From contig JADJXE010000001.1 in the NCBI GenBank assembly GCA_016716005.1, forward strand, positions 1,997,001 through 2,061,000: a stretch of DNA of 64,000 nt. Direction: 5' to 3'. Origin of the DNA: Acidimicrobiales bacterium. GTDB lineage: Bacteria; Actinomycetota; Acidimicrobiia; Acidimicrobiales; JADJXE01. The position numbers were made by a program, and so were the translations under genes. Of the stretch, positions 45,318 through 52,987 are shown piece by piece (positions within the stretch are counted from its first letter, which is position 1; each line of letters opens with the position of its first letter). The notes beneath the pieces are model-generated. The model saw only the letters and a list, made by a program, of their open reading frames with translations, searched no databases and was not told the DNA's origin.

Positions 45318-46253
45318 CTAGCGCACCTCGCCGGCGCGCAGGGCGTACAGTCGCTCGGCGTAGGCGGCATCGTCCACCCACAGCCGCCGGGCCGCCCAGA
45401 CCATGGCTCCCCGGAGGACCCGGGCCCCCCGGACGGCGTTGGCGAACCCGGGTCGGTCGCTGGTGGCGATGGTGGCCTCGACGATGGCGGTCCTGGCCGG
45501 CCCGACGGGCACCGCGTGGGTCTCCACCAGCGACCCCGCCCCCTCGCCGTCGACGATGCGCATGACGATCGTGCGGGCCTCGGGGCAGGTGAACTCGGCC
45601 GTGACCCGCACGCCCAGCCGCCCCACCAACCGGTACGTCACGTCGAGCAGCAGCCGGTCGTCGGTGGCCTCGTGGACCACCAGGTCGGCGAAGGCCGCCG
45701 GGTGGAAGTGGGCCCCGTGCCACGGGTCGAGCCGGTTGGCCAGCACGTCGCGGGGCTCGCACCGAGCCTCCATCCGCATCACCGCGTCGACCCGGTGCTC
45801 CGGGCGGGGCAGGTGCACGGGCCGCTCGGTCAGGTGGTCGCCCTCGCCCCCCTCGTCGTCGAGGCGGACCCAGGTGAGCACCCCGTCGTCGTGGGCCGGC
45901 AGGCAGCCCCAGGGGCCGTGACCCTCGGGGCCGAGGGCCAGCCCGTGCCAGCGACACACCAGCCGCCCGCCGCGCACCGCGCCGTCGCGCAGGGCGGCGC
46001 CGAGGTGCGGGCAGCGGTCGGGGGCCACGAGCAGCGCGCCGTCGGGGCCCCGCCACGCCACCAGCTGGCGCCCCGCGACCTGGTACCCGGCGGCCCGGCG
46101 GACGATGTCGCGCACCGAGCCCAGCACGAACCAGCCGCCGGTGGGCCGGGCGAGGGCCGCGGCCAGCGCCCGCTCGATCCGTGCCGGCCGGGCCGCCAGC
46201 CAGTCGGGCTCGCGGCCCGCCGCGCTCCTCCCGCTGGGCGGGGTCTCAGGCAC
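45318..46253 (-). CDS. Rieske [2Fe-2S] protein with DUF5914-like C-terminal domain
   Basis: 311 residues from GTG 46253. Rieske cluster ligands are APDRCPHLGAAL (CxH) and LVCRWHGLAL (CxxH), about 18 residues apart as usual. The C-terminal 170 residues (DVLANRLDPWHGAHFHPAAF onward) resemble DUF5914, seen beside carotenoid genes in actinobacteria (recalled). This suggests electron transfer or oxygenation in the CrtT/CrtU pathway. It converges on the crtU-like gene with 27 nt between stops, and overlaps the response regulator by 8 nt. Confidence 0.78.
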   Translation of the reverse strand: MPETPPSGRSAAGREPDWLAARPARIERALAAALARPTGGWFVLGSVRDIVRRAAGYQVAGRQLVAWRGPDGALLVAPDRCPHLGAALRDGAVRGGRLVCRWHGLALGPEGHGPWGCLPAHDDGVLTWVRLDDEGGEGDHLTERPVHLPRPEHRVDAVMRMEARCEPRDVLANRLDPWHGAHFHPAAFADLVVHEATDDRLLLDVTYRLVGRLGVRVTAEFTCPEARTIVMRIVDGEGAGSLVETHAVPVGPARTAIVEATIATSDRPGFANAVRGARVLRGAMVWAARRLWVDDAAYAERLYALRAGEVR

Positions 46254-46926
46254 CGGGCTCGCGAGCGCGGCCGCCGGCCGGCACCAGACCAGCCCGGAGC
46301 CCGATGGCGACGGCCTCCAGGCGCGAGTGGGCGCCGAGCTTGGTGAGCACGCTCTGCACGTGGTTCCGCACCGTGTTCACACTCAGACCGAGCTCGTCGG
46401 CGATGCTGTCGGTGGTGGCGCCCATGGCCAGCGAGGTCAGCACGTCGACCTCGCGGGGCGTGAGGTCGTTGCCCACGGTGCGGCGGCGGCCCGACAGCAG
46501 TGCCAGCACGCGAGGCAGCAGCTGCGGGGCGAACACCGCCTCGCCGTCGTGGACCCGGCGGATGGCCGCCACCAGATCCTCGACCGGCTGCTCCTTCAGC
46601 ACGTAGCCGTCGCAGCCCGCCTCCACCGCCCGGGCCAGCGCATGGTCGTCCGACCACGCGCTGAGCACCAGCACGCGGGCGCTCGGGCACCGGCGGGTGA
46701 CCAACCGCGCGCCGTCCCCCGCATCGCCGTCGGGCAACCGGAAGTCGAGCACGACCACGTCCGGGCACGACAGCCCCAGCCGGGCCTCCAGCTCGGCGAT
46801 GGAGCCGCACCAGCCCTCGGCCACCAGGCCCGGCTCCGCCCCGAGCGCCTCCTCGAGGGCCTCGGCCACCATGGCGTGGTCCTCCACGATGAGCACCGAG
46901 ATCCGCCCGTCCTGCACGCCCGCCAT
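46246..46926 (-). CDS. NarL/LuxR-family response regulator
   Basis: 226 residues from ATG 46926. Receiver domain with acidic pocket VLIVEDHAM, phosphorylated Asp in VVVLDFRLPDGDAG and Lys in YVLKEQPVEDL. C-terminal LuxR HTH with LTPREVDVLTSLAMGATTDSIADELGLSVNTVRNHVQSVLTKLGAHSR. The cognate kinase gene ends 13 nt upstream and the Rieske gene overlaps the end, so the three are cotranscribed. Confidence 0.93.
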   Translation of the reverse strand: MAGVQDGRISVLIVEDHAMVAEALEEALGAEPGLVAEGWCGSIAELEARLGLSCPDVVVLDFRLPDGDAGDGARLVTRRCPSARVLVLSAWSDDHALARAVEAGCDGYVLKEQPVEDLVAAIRRVHDGEAVFAPQLLPRVLALLSGRRRTVGNDLTPREVDVLTSLAMGATTDSIADELGLSVNTVRNHVQSVLTKLGAHSRLEAVAIGLRAGLVPAGGRAREPGA

Positions 46927-46939
46927 CGTGATGGAAACC

Positions 46940-47893
46940 TTACGCCTCGCCGTCCCCGGACCGGGCCGGCGCCGCCGGCGCGCCGGCCCCGCCGTCCTCG
47001 ATCCCCGGGCCGGCCAGCTCGGCCCCGGAGGCCGGGATCCACGCCTCGACCTCGGTCCCGCCTCCTCGTCGGGCGCCGATGTGGCACCAGCCGCCGACCA
47101 TGGCCGCGCGCTCACGCATGCTGCTCAGGCCGAGGTGACCGGGCGCCCCCTGGCCCTGGCCCGGCCCCGGCGGACCCGCCTCGCCGAGGCCCACACCGTC
47201 GTCGCTGACGAGCACGTGCACCCCGTTCGGCCAGCCCTCGAGCCGCACCGAGACCCGCTCGGCCCGGGCGTGGGCCATGGCGTTGCGCAGCGCCTCCCGG
47301 ACGATCCGGTAGGCGGCGGTCGCGGTCTCCTCGGGCAGCTCGCCCAGCCGATCCTCGGTCACGACCACCACGGTCTCGGAGCCCGCGCAGATCGCCTCTG
47401 CCGCCTCCAGCACCGCGGCGCCCAGACCGCCCCGCTCCAGCGCGGGAGGGGACAGCGCGAACACCAGCGTGCGCAGGCTCGCCACCGTCGCCTGCACCGC
47501 CTCCTCCACCGCGGCCAGGGCCCGCCGCTCCTCCTCCACCTGGCAGCGCCGCCGCAGCATGCCGAGCCGCAGCCCGATGGCGACCAGCTCCTGCACGGGC
47601 CCGTCGTGCAGATCGGCCGCGACCCGCCGGGCGGCATCGTCCTCGGCCGTGACGAGCCGGCCCAGCAGGCGGCGCTCCTCGGCCCGCGCCGCCGCCAGCC
47701 GTCGATCGCGCCGCCAGAGCAGCACGTACAGGGCGACCGAGGTGACCACGGCGAACCCGAGGGCCTGGAACGCCTGGGTCGCGTCGGGCACCCGCCGCTC
47801 GACCAGGTCGGACCCGAGGATCCACACCATGGCCACCGCGCCGCAGACGAGCGCGACGCCGAGGGTCGAGCCCGCGCGGGGGCGACTCACCAC
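46940..47893 (-). CDS. HisKA_3-type sensor histidine kinase
   Basis: 317 residues from GTG 47893 (a second GTG follows at once). Two N-terminal membrane helices with a very short loop, so sensing is probably within the membrane or cytoplasm. The phospho-acceptor His lies in RRVAADLHDGPVQELVAIGLR. The ATPase domain has REALRNAMAHARA (N box), VSDDGVG and HLGLSSMRERAAMVGG. NarX/DesK class. Pairs with the adjacent response regulator. Three palindromes crowd the region just upstream. Confidence 0.92.
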   Translation of the reverse strand: MVSRPRAGSTLGVALVCGAVAMVWILGSDLVERRVPDATQAFQALGFAVVTSVALYVLLWRRDRRLAAARAEERRLLGRLVTAEDDAARRVAADLHDGPVQELVAIGLRLGMLRRRCQVEEERRALAAVEEAVQATVASLRTLVFALSPPALERGGLGAAVLEAAEAICAGSETVVVVTEDRLGELPEETATAAYRIVREALRNAMAHARAERVSVRLEGWPNGVHVLVSDDGVGLGEAGPPGPGQGQGAPGHLGLSSMRERAAMVGGWCHIGARRGGGTEVEAWIPASGAELAGPGIEDGGAGAPAAPARSGDGEA

Positions 47894-47894
47894 C

Positions 47895-47949
47895 GGTCCC
47901 GGGCCGGGACCAAAGTCCCACCTCGGCCTGGTGCACGTGCACCAGGCCG
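47895..47949. promoter_or_regulatory. Nested palindromes upstream of the two-component operon
   Basis: A perfect 26-bp palindrome spans 47924-47949 (core GGTGCACGTGCACC). Closer to the start, GGTCCCGG and CCGGGACC (47895-47911) form 8-bp arms around one base, and GGGAC-CAAA-GTCCC (47906-47919) overlaps it. The set lies within 56 bp of the kinase GTG at 47893, suggesting operators, possibly for autoregulation. Confidence 0.55.
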
Positions 47950-48005
47950 GCCGGGTGAGCGTGCGTCTTGGCGGGAGGAGCGACAGCGATCAGGATCGGA
48001 GGGTG

Positions 48006-48233
48006 ATGACCTGGGCATCGGGTGGGTCTGTGCGGGGTGGGCACAGCGGCCACGACACGGTGGCTCACCTGCCGCCGGCGCCTCCGACGCCCCTCCGGCG
48101 CCCGCGCCAGGTGAGCCCGCCCCTCCCGGAGGGCCCGGACGCACTCCCGCCGGTGGACGAGGAGCAGGAGGCCCTGGCGACCGCCGCCCGCGCCGTGCGG
48201 CACTGGCCGTCGGCGTCGAGCTGGTTCGGCTGA
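48006..48233 (+). CDS. Possible small Pro-rich protein
   Basis: 75 residues from ATG 48006. GGAGGG at 47998 is close (only 3 nt of spacing). The middle is Pro/Arg-rich (LPPAPPTPLRRPRQVSPPLP), and the end is acidic, then helical (VDEEQEALATAARAVRHW). No homology recognised. It fills most of the 380-bp gap between the histidine kinase and tRNA-Ala, and could be a chance frame in GC-rich DNA. Confidence 0.3.
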   Translation: MTWASGGSVRGGHSGHDTVAHLPPAPPTPLRRPRQVSPPLPEGPDALPPVDEEQEALATAARAVRHWPSASSWFG

Positions 48234-48274
48234 TCCCGACAGGAGGACCACCAGCGGTGGTGGGAACCACCCGG

Positions 48275-48348
48275 TGGAGCCGATGGGATTCGAACCCACG
48301 ACCCCCTGCGTGCAAAGCAGGTGCTCTCGCCAGCTGAGCTACGGCCCC
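48275..48348 (-). tRNA. tRNA-Ala (anticodon TGC)
   Basis: The minus strand gives GGGGCCG (48348-48342) pairing with CGGCTCC (48282-48276), D-arm TAGCTCAGCTGGCGAGAGCA, anticodon arm CTGCT-TTGCACG-CAG with TGC, and T-arm GGTTCGAATCC. Discriminator A follows; CCA is not encoded. It reads GCN alanine codons, chiefly GCA. Confidence 0.95.
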
Positions 48349-48415
48349 GTCGGCGACGATGGTACCGGTGCGGTCCGACGCCACCGTCCCGCCCGGCACG
48401 TCGGCCCTCGCCCCG

Positions 48416-49795
48416 TCAGCCGGCGAGCGCGGCCACGAAGCCGCCGAACGCCTCCGCGTGGCGATCGATGTCGTCGTCGGTGTGCTGCACCGAGATGAGC
48501 CACTGCTCGTCGAGGCCAGGCGGCAGGAAGATCCCCCGGTTCATCATCCAGATCCAGTGGGCGTACGCCAGGTCGAAGTCGGTCGACTTGTAGTCGCGGT
48601 AGGTGCGCACCGGCTCGGGGGAGTACGTGACGCAGCCCTTGGCGCCCATCTCGACGGTGTGGGCGGGGAGGCCGGCCCGGTCGATCTCGGCCCGGCACGC
48701 GGCGAGGAGCCGGCGGTTCCTGCCGCACGCCTCGTCGAAGACCTCCTGGGTGACGATGTCGCGCAGCACCGCCCGGCTGGCCGCCATCACCAGCGGGTTG
48801 CCGTTGAAGGTGCCCAGGTGCATCACCCGGCCGCTGGCGATGCCCTCCATGACCTCGGCCCGGCCGCCGAACGCGCCGACGGGCACGCCACCGCCGATGC
48901 TCTTGGCCAGGCAGACGAGGTCGGGCTCGATCCCGTAGCGAGTCGACGCCCCGCCGTGGTGGGCGGTGATCCCCGTCTTCACCTCGTCGCAGATCATCAG
49001 CACGCCGTGCCGCCGGGTGAGGTCACGCACGCCCTGCAGGTAGCCCTCGTCCGGGAGCACGATGCCCATGTTCTCGGCGACCGGCTCGAGGATGTAGGCG
49101 GCGATCTCGTCGCCGTGCTCGACCAGCGTCTCCTCCAGGGCCTCCAGGTCGTTGTACGGCACGACCAGCACGTCTCGGAGCGCCGTGGTCGACAGCCCCT
49201 CCGAGTAGGGCACCGCCAGCGGATGGTGGGCGTCGCCGGCCTCGGCCACGGGAGGCTTCACCGACACCAGCACCTCGTCGTGGTGACCGTGGTAGGCGCC
49301 CTCGGCCTTCACGATCTTCGTCTTCCCCGTGAAGCCGCGAGCGGCGCGGATGGCGTCCATCGTCGACTCGGTGCCCGAGTTGGTGAACCGAACCAGGTCG
49401 AACGGGAAGCGCTCGATCAGCAGCCCGGCCACCTCCTCGTTGGCCTCGCACGGCGTGACGTAGAGGGTGCCGTGCTCCAGCTGCTCGCGGATGGCGTCGG
49501 CGAAGACGGGGTGGGAGTGCCCGGCGAGCAGGGAGCCGTAGCCCAGGTTGAAGTCGACGAACTCGTTGCCGTCGACGTCGACGACGCGGGTCCCCCTGGC
49601 GTGGCGGACCACGATCGGGTACGGGTCGTAGAACTGGAAGCTCGACGGCACCCCCATCGGCAGCCGGCTGCTGGCTCGGGCGTCCTGGGCCTTCGAGCCC
49701 GGGGTCCGATCCTCGAAGACCTTGAGCTCCTGCTCGGTGATCTCCTTGGCCCGAGCGACGAGCTCCTGCGTGGCGGGGTCGACCGGCGTGGTCAT
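48416..49795 (-). CDS. Glutamate-1-semialdehyde aminomutase-like class III aminotransferase
   Basis: 459 residues from ATG 49795, preceded by GAGGAGG. HemL-like features: VDVDGNEFVDFNLGYGSLLAGHSHP, RFTNSGTESTMDAIRAARGFTGKTKIVKAEGAYHGHHDEVLVS, EPVAENMGIV, LMICDEVKTGI and the PLP Lys in CLAKSIGGGVPVGAFGG. The N terminus is longer than in HemL (about 430), and no other heme gene is nearby. It may be a HemL paralogue acting on another amino acid rather than the heme-pathway enzyme. Confidence 0.82.
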   Translation of the reverse strand: MTTPVDPATQELVARAKEITEQELKVFEDRTPGSKAQDARASSRLPMGVPSSFQFYDPYPIVVRHARGTRVVDVDGNEFVDFNLGYGSLLAGHSHPVFADAIREQLEHGTLYVTPCEANEEVAGLLIERFPFDLVRFTNSGTESTMDAIRAARGFTGKTKIVKAEGAYHGHHDEVLVSVKPPVAEAGDAHHPLAVPYSEGLSTTALRDVLVVPYNDLEALEETLVEHGDEIAAYILEPVAENMGIVLPDEGYLQGVRDLTRRHGVLMICDEVKTGITAHHGGASTRYGIEPDLVCLAKSIGGGVPVGAFGGRAEVMEGIASGRVMHLGTFNGNPLVMAASRAVLRDIVTQEVFDEACGRNRRLLAACRAEIDRAGLPAHTVEMGAKGCVTYSPEPVRTYRDYKSTDFDLAYAHWIWMMNRGIFLPPGLDEQWLISVQHTDDDIDRHAEAFGGFVAALAG

Positions 49796-49817
49796 GGGTA
49801 TCGCCTCCTCGCCCGCG

Positions 49818-50642
49818 ATGCTACGCACCGTGGCCACCCTCATCCCCGTCGACGATCCGGGCGACCCTCGCCTGGCCGACTACCGGCACCTGCGCGACGC
49901 CGAGCTGCGGCGATCCGTCGAGGGCGGCGAGGGCCGGGGCATCTTCGTGGCCGAGGGCGTCGCGGTGCTGCGGCGGCTCCTGGCGTCGCCGTACCCCGTG
50001 CGGTCCCTGCTGGTCCTCCCCGCCCGCGCCGCGGCGCTGGGCGACGTGCTGGAGGGCGTGGCCGCGCCGGTGTACGTGGCGTCACGGCAGATCCTGGGCG
50101 CGGTGGCCGGGTTCGACCTCCACCGCGGCGCGCTGGCGGCCGCCGACCGCCTCCCGCTCCCCGACCCCGCCGCGGTCGTCGCCCGGGCCGGGCGCCTGCT
50201 GCTGCTCGAGGGGATCGGCGACCACGAGAACCTGGGCGCGCTGTTCCGCAGCGCGGCCGCCCTCGGCGCCGACGGGGTGCTCCTCGACCCCCGGTCGTGC
50301 GACCCGCTGTACCGCCGGTCGGTGCGGGTGTCGATGGGCGCGGTGCTGCACGTCCCCTGGACGCGCCTGGCGCCGTGGCCCGGTCGGCTGGCGTGGCTCC
50401 GTGCGGCTGGCTTCACGGTGCTCGCGCTCACCCCGGCCCCCGACGCCGAGCCCATCGACCGCCTCGACCCCCCGCCGTCGGGGCCCCTGGCGATCCTGCT
50501 GGGCGCCGAGGGGCCCGGCCTGTCGCTCGCCGCCCTGGCCGCCGCCGACCGGCGCGTGCGCATCCCCATGTCGGGCCGGGCCGACTCGCTCAACGTGGCC
50601 GCGGCCGGGGCCGTCGCCCTCTGGGCCCTGCGCCCCGGCTGA
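49818..50642 (+). CDS. SpoU/TrmH-family RNA 2'-O-methyltransferase
   Basis: 274 residues from ATG 49818; GTG 49830 is an alternative. An N-terminal substrate-binding domain (GIFVAEGVAVLRRLLASPYPVRSLLVLP) precedes the knotted SPOUT domain with motif 1 HENLGALFRSAAALGADGVLL, motif 2 AILLGAEGPGLS and motif 3 IPMSGRADSLNVAAAGAVAL. It methylates a ribose in rRNA or tRNA with SAM. The target cannot be told. It diverges from the HemL-like gene with 22 bp between starts. Confidence 0.9.
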   Translation: MLRTVATLIPVDDPGDPRLADYRHLRDAELRRSVEGGEGRGIFVAEGVAVLRRLLASPYPVRSLLVLPARAAALGDVLEGVAAPVYVASRQILGAVAGFDLHRGALAAADRLPLPDPAAVVARAGRLLLLEGIGDHENLGALFRSAAALGADGVLLDPRSCDPLYRRSVRVSMGAVLHVPWTRLAPWPGRLAWLRAAGFTVLALTPAPDAEPIDRLDPPPSGPLAILLGAEGPGLSLAALAAADRRVRIPMSGRADSLNVAAAGAVALWALRPG

Positions 50643-50695
50643 CCGTCCGCACCCGGGCAGCGGCATCAGGACGGGGCGCGTAGTAGGAAGGCGCG

Positions 50696-51688
50696 ATGAG
50701 CCGTCTGATCCGCATGGGCCTCCAGATCCCGAGCTTCACCTACCCGGGCGTCCCCGACGCCGAGCTGTTCGAGCGGGTCGCGGCCATCGCCGCCACGGCC
50801 GAGCAGGCCGGCTTCGACTCGGTCTGGGTGATGGACCACTTCTACCAGCTGCCGCTCCTCGGCCGGCCGGAGGAGCCCATGCTCGAGTGCTACACGCTGC
50901 TCTCCGCACTGGCCGCCCGCACGAGCACCGTCCGGCTCGGGGGCCTGGTCACGGGGGTGACGTACCGCAACCCGGCACTGCTGGCCAAGGAGGTCACGAC
51001 CCTCGACGTCATCTCGTCGGGCCGCGCCATCCTGGGCATCGGCGCGGCGTGGTTCGAGCAGGAGCACGACGGCTACGGCTTCCGGTTCGGCACGTTCACC
51101 GAGCGCTTCGAGAAGCTCGACGAGGCCCTGCAGATCATCCGCTCGATGTTCGTGCACGAGACGACCAGCTTCTCGGGCGAGCACTTCGTGGTGCGCGACG
51201 CGCTCAACTCGCCCCGGCCGGTGACCCCCGGCGGCCCGCCCGTGCTCATCGGCGGGTCGGGCGAGCGCAAGACCCTGCGGATGGTCGCCCGGTACGGCGA
51301 CGCCTGCAACGTGTTCGGGACGCCCGACCAGGTCCGCCACCTGATGGGGGTCCTCGACGGGCACTGCGAGGCCGTCGGGCGCGACCCGGCCACGATCTGC
51401 CGGACCCGGCTGGGGACCCTGATCGCGGGCCGCACCCAGGCCGACGCCGAGGCCAGGCGCGACGCCACCCTCGCCGAGCGGGGCATCACCCTCGCCGCGC
51501 TGCCCGACGACGACCGCGCCCGCGTGGAGGGCATGTTCCTGGTCGGCGGCCCCGATGCCGTCGGCGAGCAGGTGCAGGCGCTGCTCGACGCCGGCCTCGA
51601 CGGCCTGATCGTGAACCTCCCCGATGCCCACGACCTCGAGAGCGTCGAGCTGGCCGGCGAGGTGCTGGGCACCGTGCTGGGCGGCTGA
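50696..51688 (+). CDS. LLM-class F420-dependent oxidoreductase
   Basis: 330 residues from ATG 50696, preceded by AGGAAGG. Luciferase-like TIM barrel: RMGLQIPSFTYPGV, AEQAGFDSVWVMDHFYQL, RLGGLVTGVTYRNPALLAKEVTTLDVISSGRAILGIGAAWFEQEHDGYGF, then GGPPVLIGGSGERKTLRMVARYGDACNVFG. This pattern is typical of actinobacterial F420-dependent members. Substrate unknown. Confidence 0.86.
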   Translation: MSRLIRMGLQIPSFTYPGVPDAELFERVAAIAATAEQAGFDSVWVMDHFYQLPLLGRPEEPMLECYTLLSALAARTSTVRLGGLVTGVTYRNPALLAKEVTTLDVISSGRAILGIGAAWFEQEHDGYGFRFGTFTERFEKLDEALQIIRSMFVHETTSFSGEHFVVRDALNSPRPVTPGGPPVLIGGSGERKTLRMVARYGDACNVFGTPDQVRHLMGVLDGHCEAVGRDPATICRTRLGTLIAGRTQADAEARRDATLAERGITLAALPDDDRARVEGMFLVGGPDAVGEQVQALLDAGLDGLIVNLPDAHDLESVELAGEVLGTVLGG

Positions 51689-51728
51689 GCAGGGGCGCAC
51701 ACGCGAGCGCACGGGTTCACCGGCGGGC

Positions 51729-51753
51729 ACTTGACCGGCCGGTCAAGTAGTTT
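51729..51753 (+). promoter_or_regulatory. Perfect 20-bp palindrome overlapping a leaderless promoter
   Basis: ACTTGACCGGCCGGTCAAGT (51729-51748) is a fully self-complementary 20-mer. Its last T begins the -10 box TAGTTT (51748-51753), which ends 7 nt before ATG 51761. This is the form of TetR-family operators, and binding would block RNA polymerase. A degenerate copy lies at the thiolase promoter (20045). Confidence 0.65.
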
Positions 51754-51760
51754 CGGGACC

Positions 51761-52987
51761 ATGGCTCGTCTCCGCTTCGGCGCGTTCCTGGCCCCCCACC
51801 ACCCCCTGGGCGAGCACCCCACCCTGCAGTACCGGCGCGACCTCGACCTGGCCGTCCTCCTCGACCGACTCGCCTACGACGAGCTGTGGGTCGGCGAGCA
51901 CCACTCCGGCGGCTGGGAGACCATCGCCTCCCCCGAGCTCTTCCTCGCGGCCGCGGGCGAGCGGACCGAGCGGATCATGCTCGGCACCGGCGTGGTGTCG
52001 CTCCCCTACCACCACCCCTTCAACGTGGCCCAGCGGATCGTCCAGCTCGACCACCTGACGCGCGGCCGGGCCATGCTCGGCACCGGTCCGGGGGCGCTCC
52101 CGTCCGACGCACGGACCCACGGCATCTCGCCCTCGCTGCTGCGCGACCGCCAGGACGAGGCCCTGGGGGTGATCCTGCGGCTCCTGCGCGGCGAGGAGCG
52201 GTTCTCCTACCAGGGCGACTGGTTCGAGCTGCACGACGCCGCCCTCCAGCTGCTGCCGCTCCAAGAGGAGCTGCCGGTGACGGCGGCGTCGACCATCAGC
52301 CCGTCGGGCATGAAGCTGGCCGGCAAGCACGGCATCGGGGTGCTGTCGGTGGCGTCCAACACCGCCGAGGGCCTGGCCGCCCTGCCGACCCAGTGGGGCA
52401 TCGCCGAGACGTACGCGGCCGAGTGCGGGCAGGTGGCCGACCGCCGCAGCTGGCGAGTGCTGTTCTCCTGGCACGTCGCCGAGACCCACGAACAGGCCGT
52501 GGCCGAGGTCGCCGACGGCCTGGCGCACTGGCACAACGAGTACAACGTGCGCATCCTCGGGCGGCCCGGAGCCGAGCACGTCGACGACGGACGGGCCCTC
52601 GCCGAGGGCATGAACGCCATCGGCATCGGCGCCATCGGCACGCCCGAAGAGGTGGCCGAGACGATCCTCAGGGTCCATGCCACCTCGGGTGGCTTCGGCA
52701 CGGCACTCGGCTTCGTCCACGACTGGGCGAGCCCCGAGGCCACCAACCGGAGCTGGGACCTCTTCGCCCGCTACGTGGTGCCCAGGATCAACGGGTACAC
52801 CCGCTCCCTCGAGGCATCGGCCGAGTACCTGTCGGCCAACAAGGCGGAGCTGATGGGCGGGGCCGTGGTCGCGGTGATGGAGGCGATCAACAAGCACCAC
52901 ACGCGCGAGGTCACCGCCGAGGAGACCCGGGCCGGCAGCCCCCTGGTGGTCCCGAGGGCGGCCGAGCCGGCGAGCGAGGCCGGCTAG
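51761..52987 (+). CDS. LLM-class flavin-dependent monooxygenase (limonene monooxygenase-like)
   Basis: 408 residues from ATG 51761. RFGAFLAPHHPLGEHPTLQYRRDLDLAVLLDRLAYDELWVGEHHSGGWETIASPELFLAAAGERT and GTGVVSLPYHHPFNVAQRIVQLDHLTRGRAMLGTGPGALPSDA are typical of the FMN-dependent LimB-like branch. Likely oxidises a terpene or other hydrocarbon. A TetR-type operator overlaps the promoter, implying induction by a substrate or acyl-CoA. Its TAG overlaps the convergent ppx stop in CTAG (52984-52987). Confidence 0.85.
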   Translation: MARLRFGAFLAPHHPLGEHPTLQYRRDLDLAVLLDRLAYDELWVGEHHSGGWETIASPELFLAAAGERTERIMLGTGVVSLPYHHPFNVAQRIVQLDHLTRGRAMLGTGPGALPSDARTHGISPSLLRDRQDEALGVILRLLRGEERFSYQGDWFELHDAALQLLPLQEELPVTAASTISPSGMKLAGKHGIGVLSVASNTAEGLAALPTQWGIAETYAAECGQVADRRSWRVLFSWHVAETHEQAVAEVADGLAHWHNEYNVRILGRPGAEHVDDGRALAEGMNAIGIGAIGTPEEVAETILRVHATSGGFGTALGFVHDWASPEATNRSWDLFARYVVPRINGYTRSLEASAEYLSANKAELMGGAVVAVMEAINKHHTREVTAEETRAGSPLVVPRAAEPASEAG

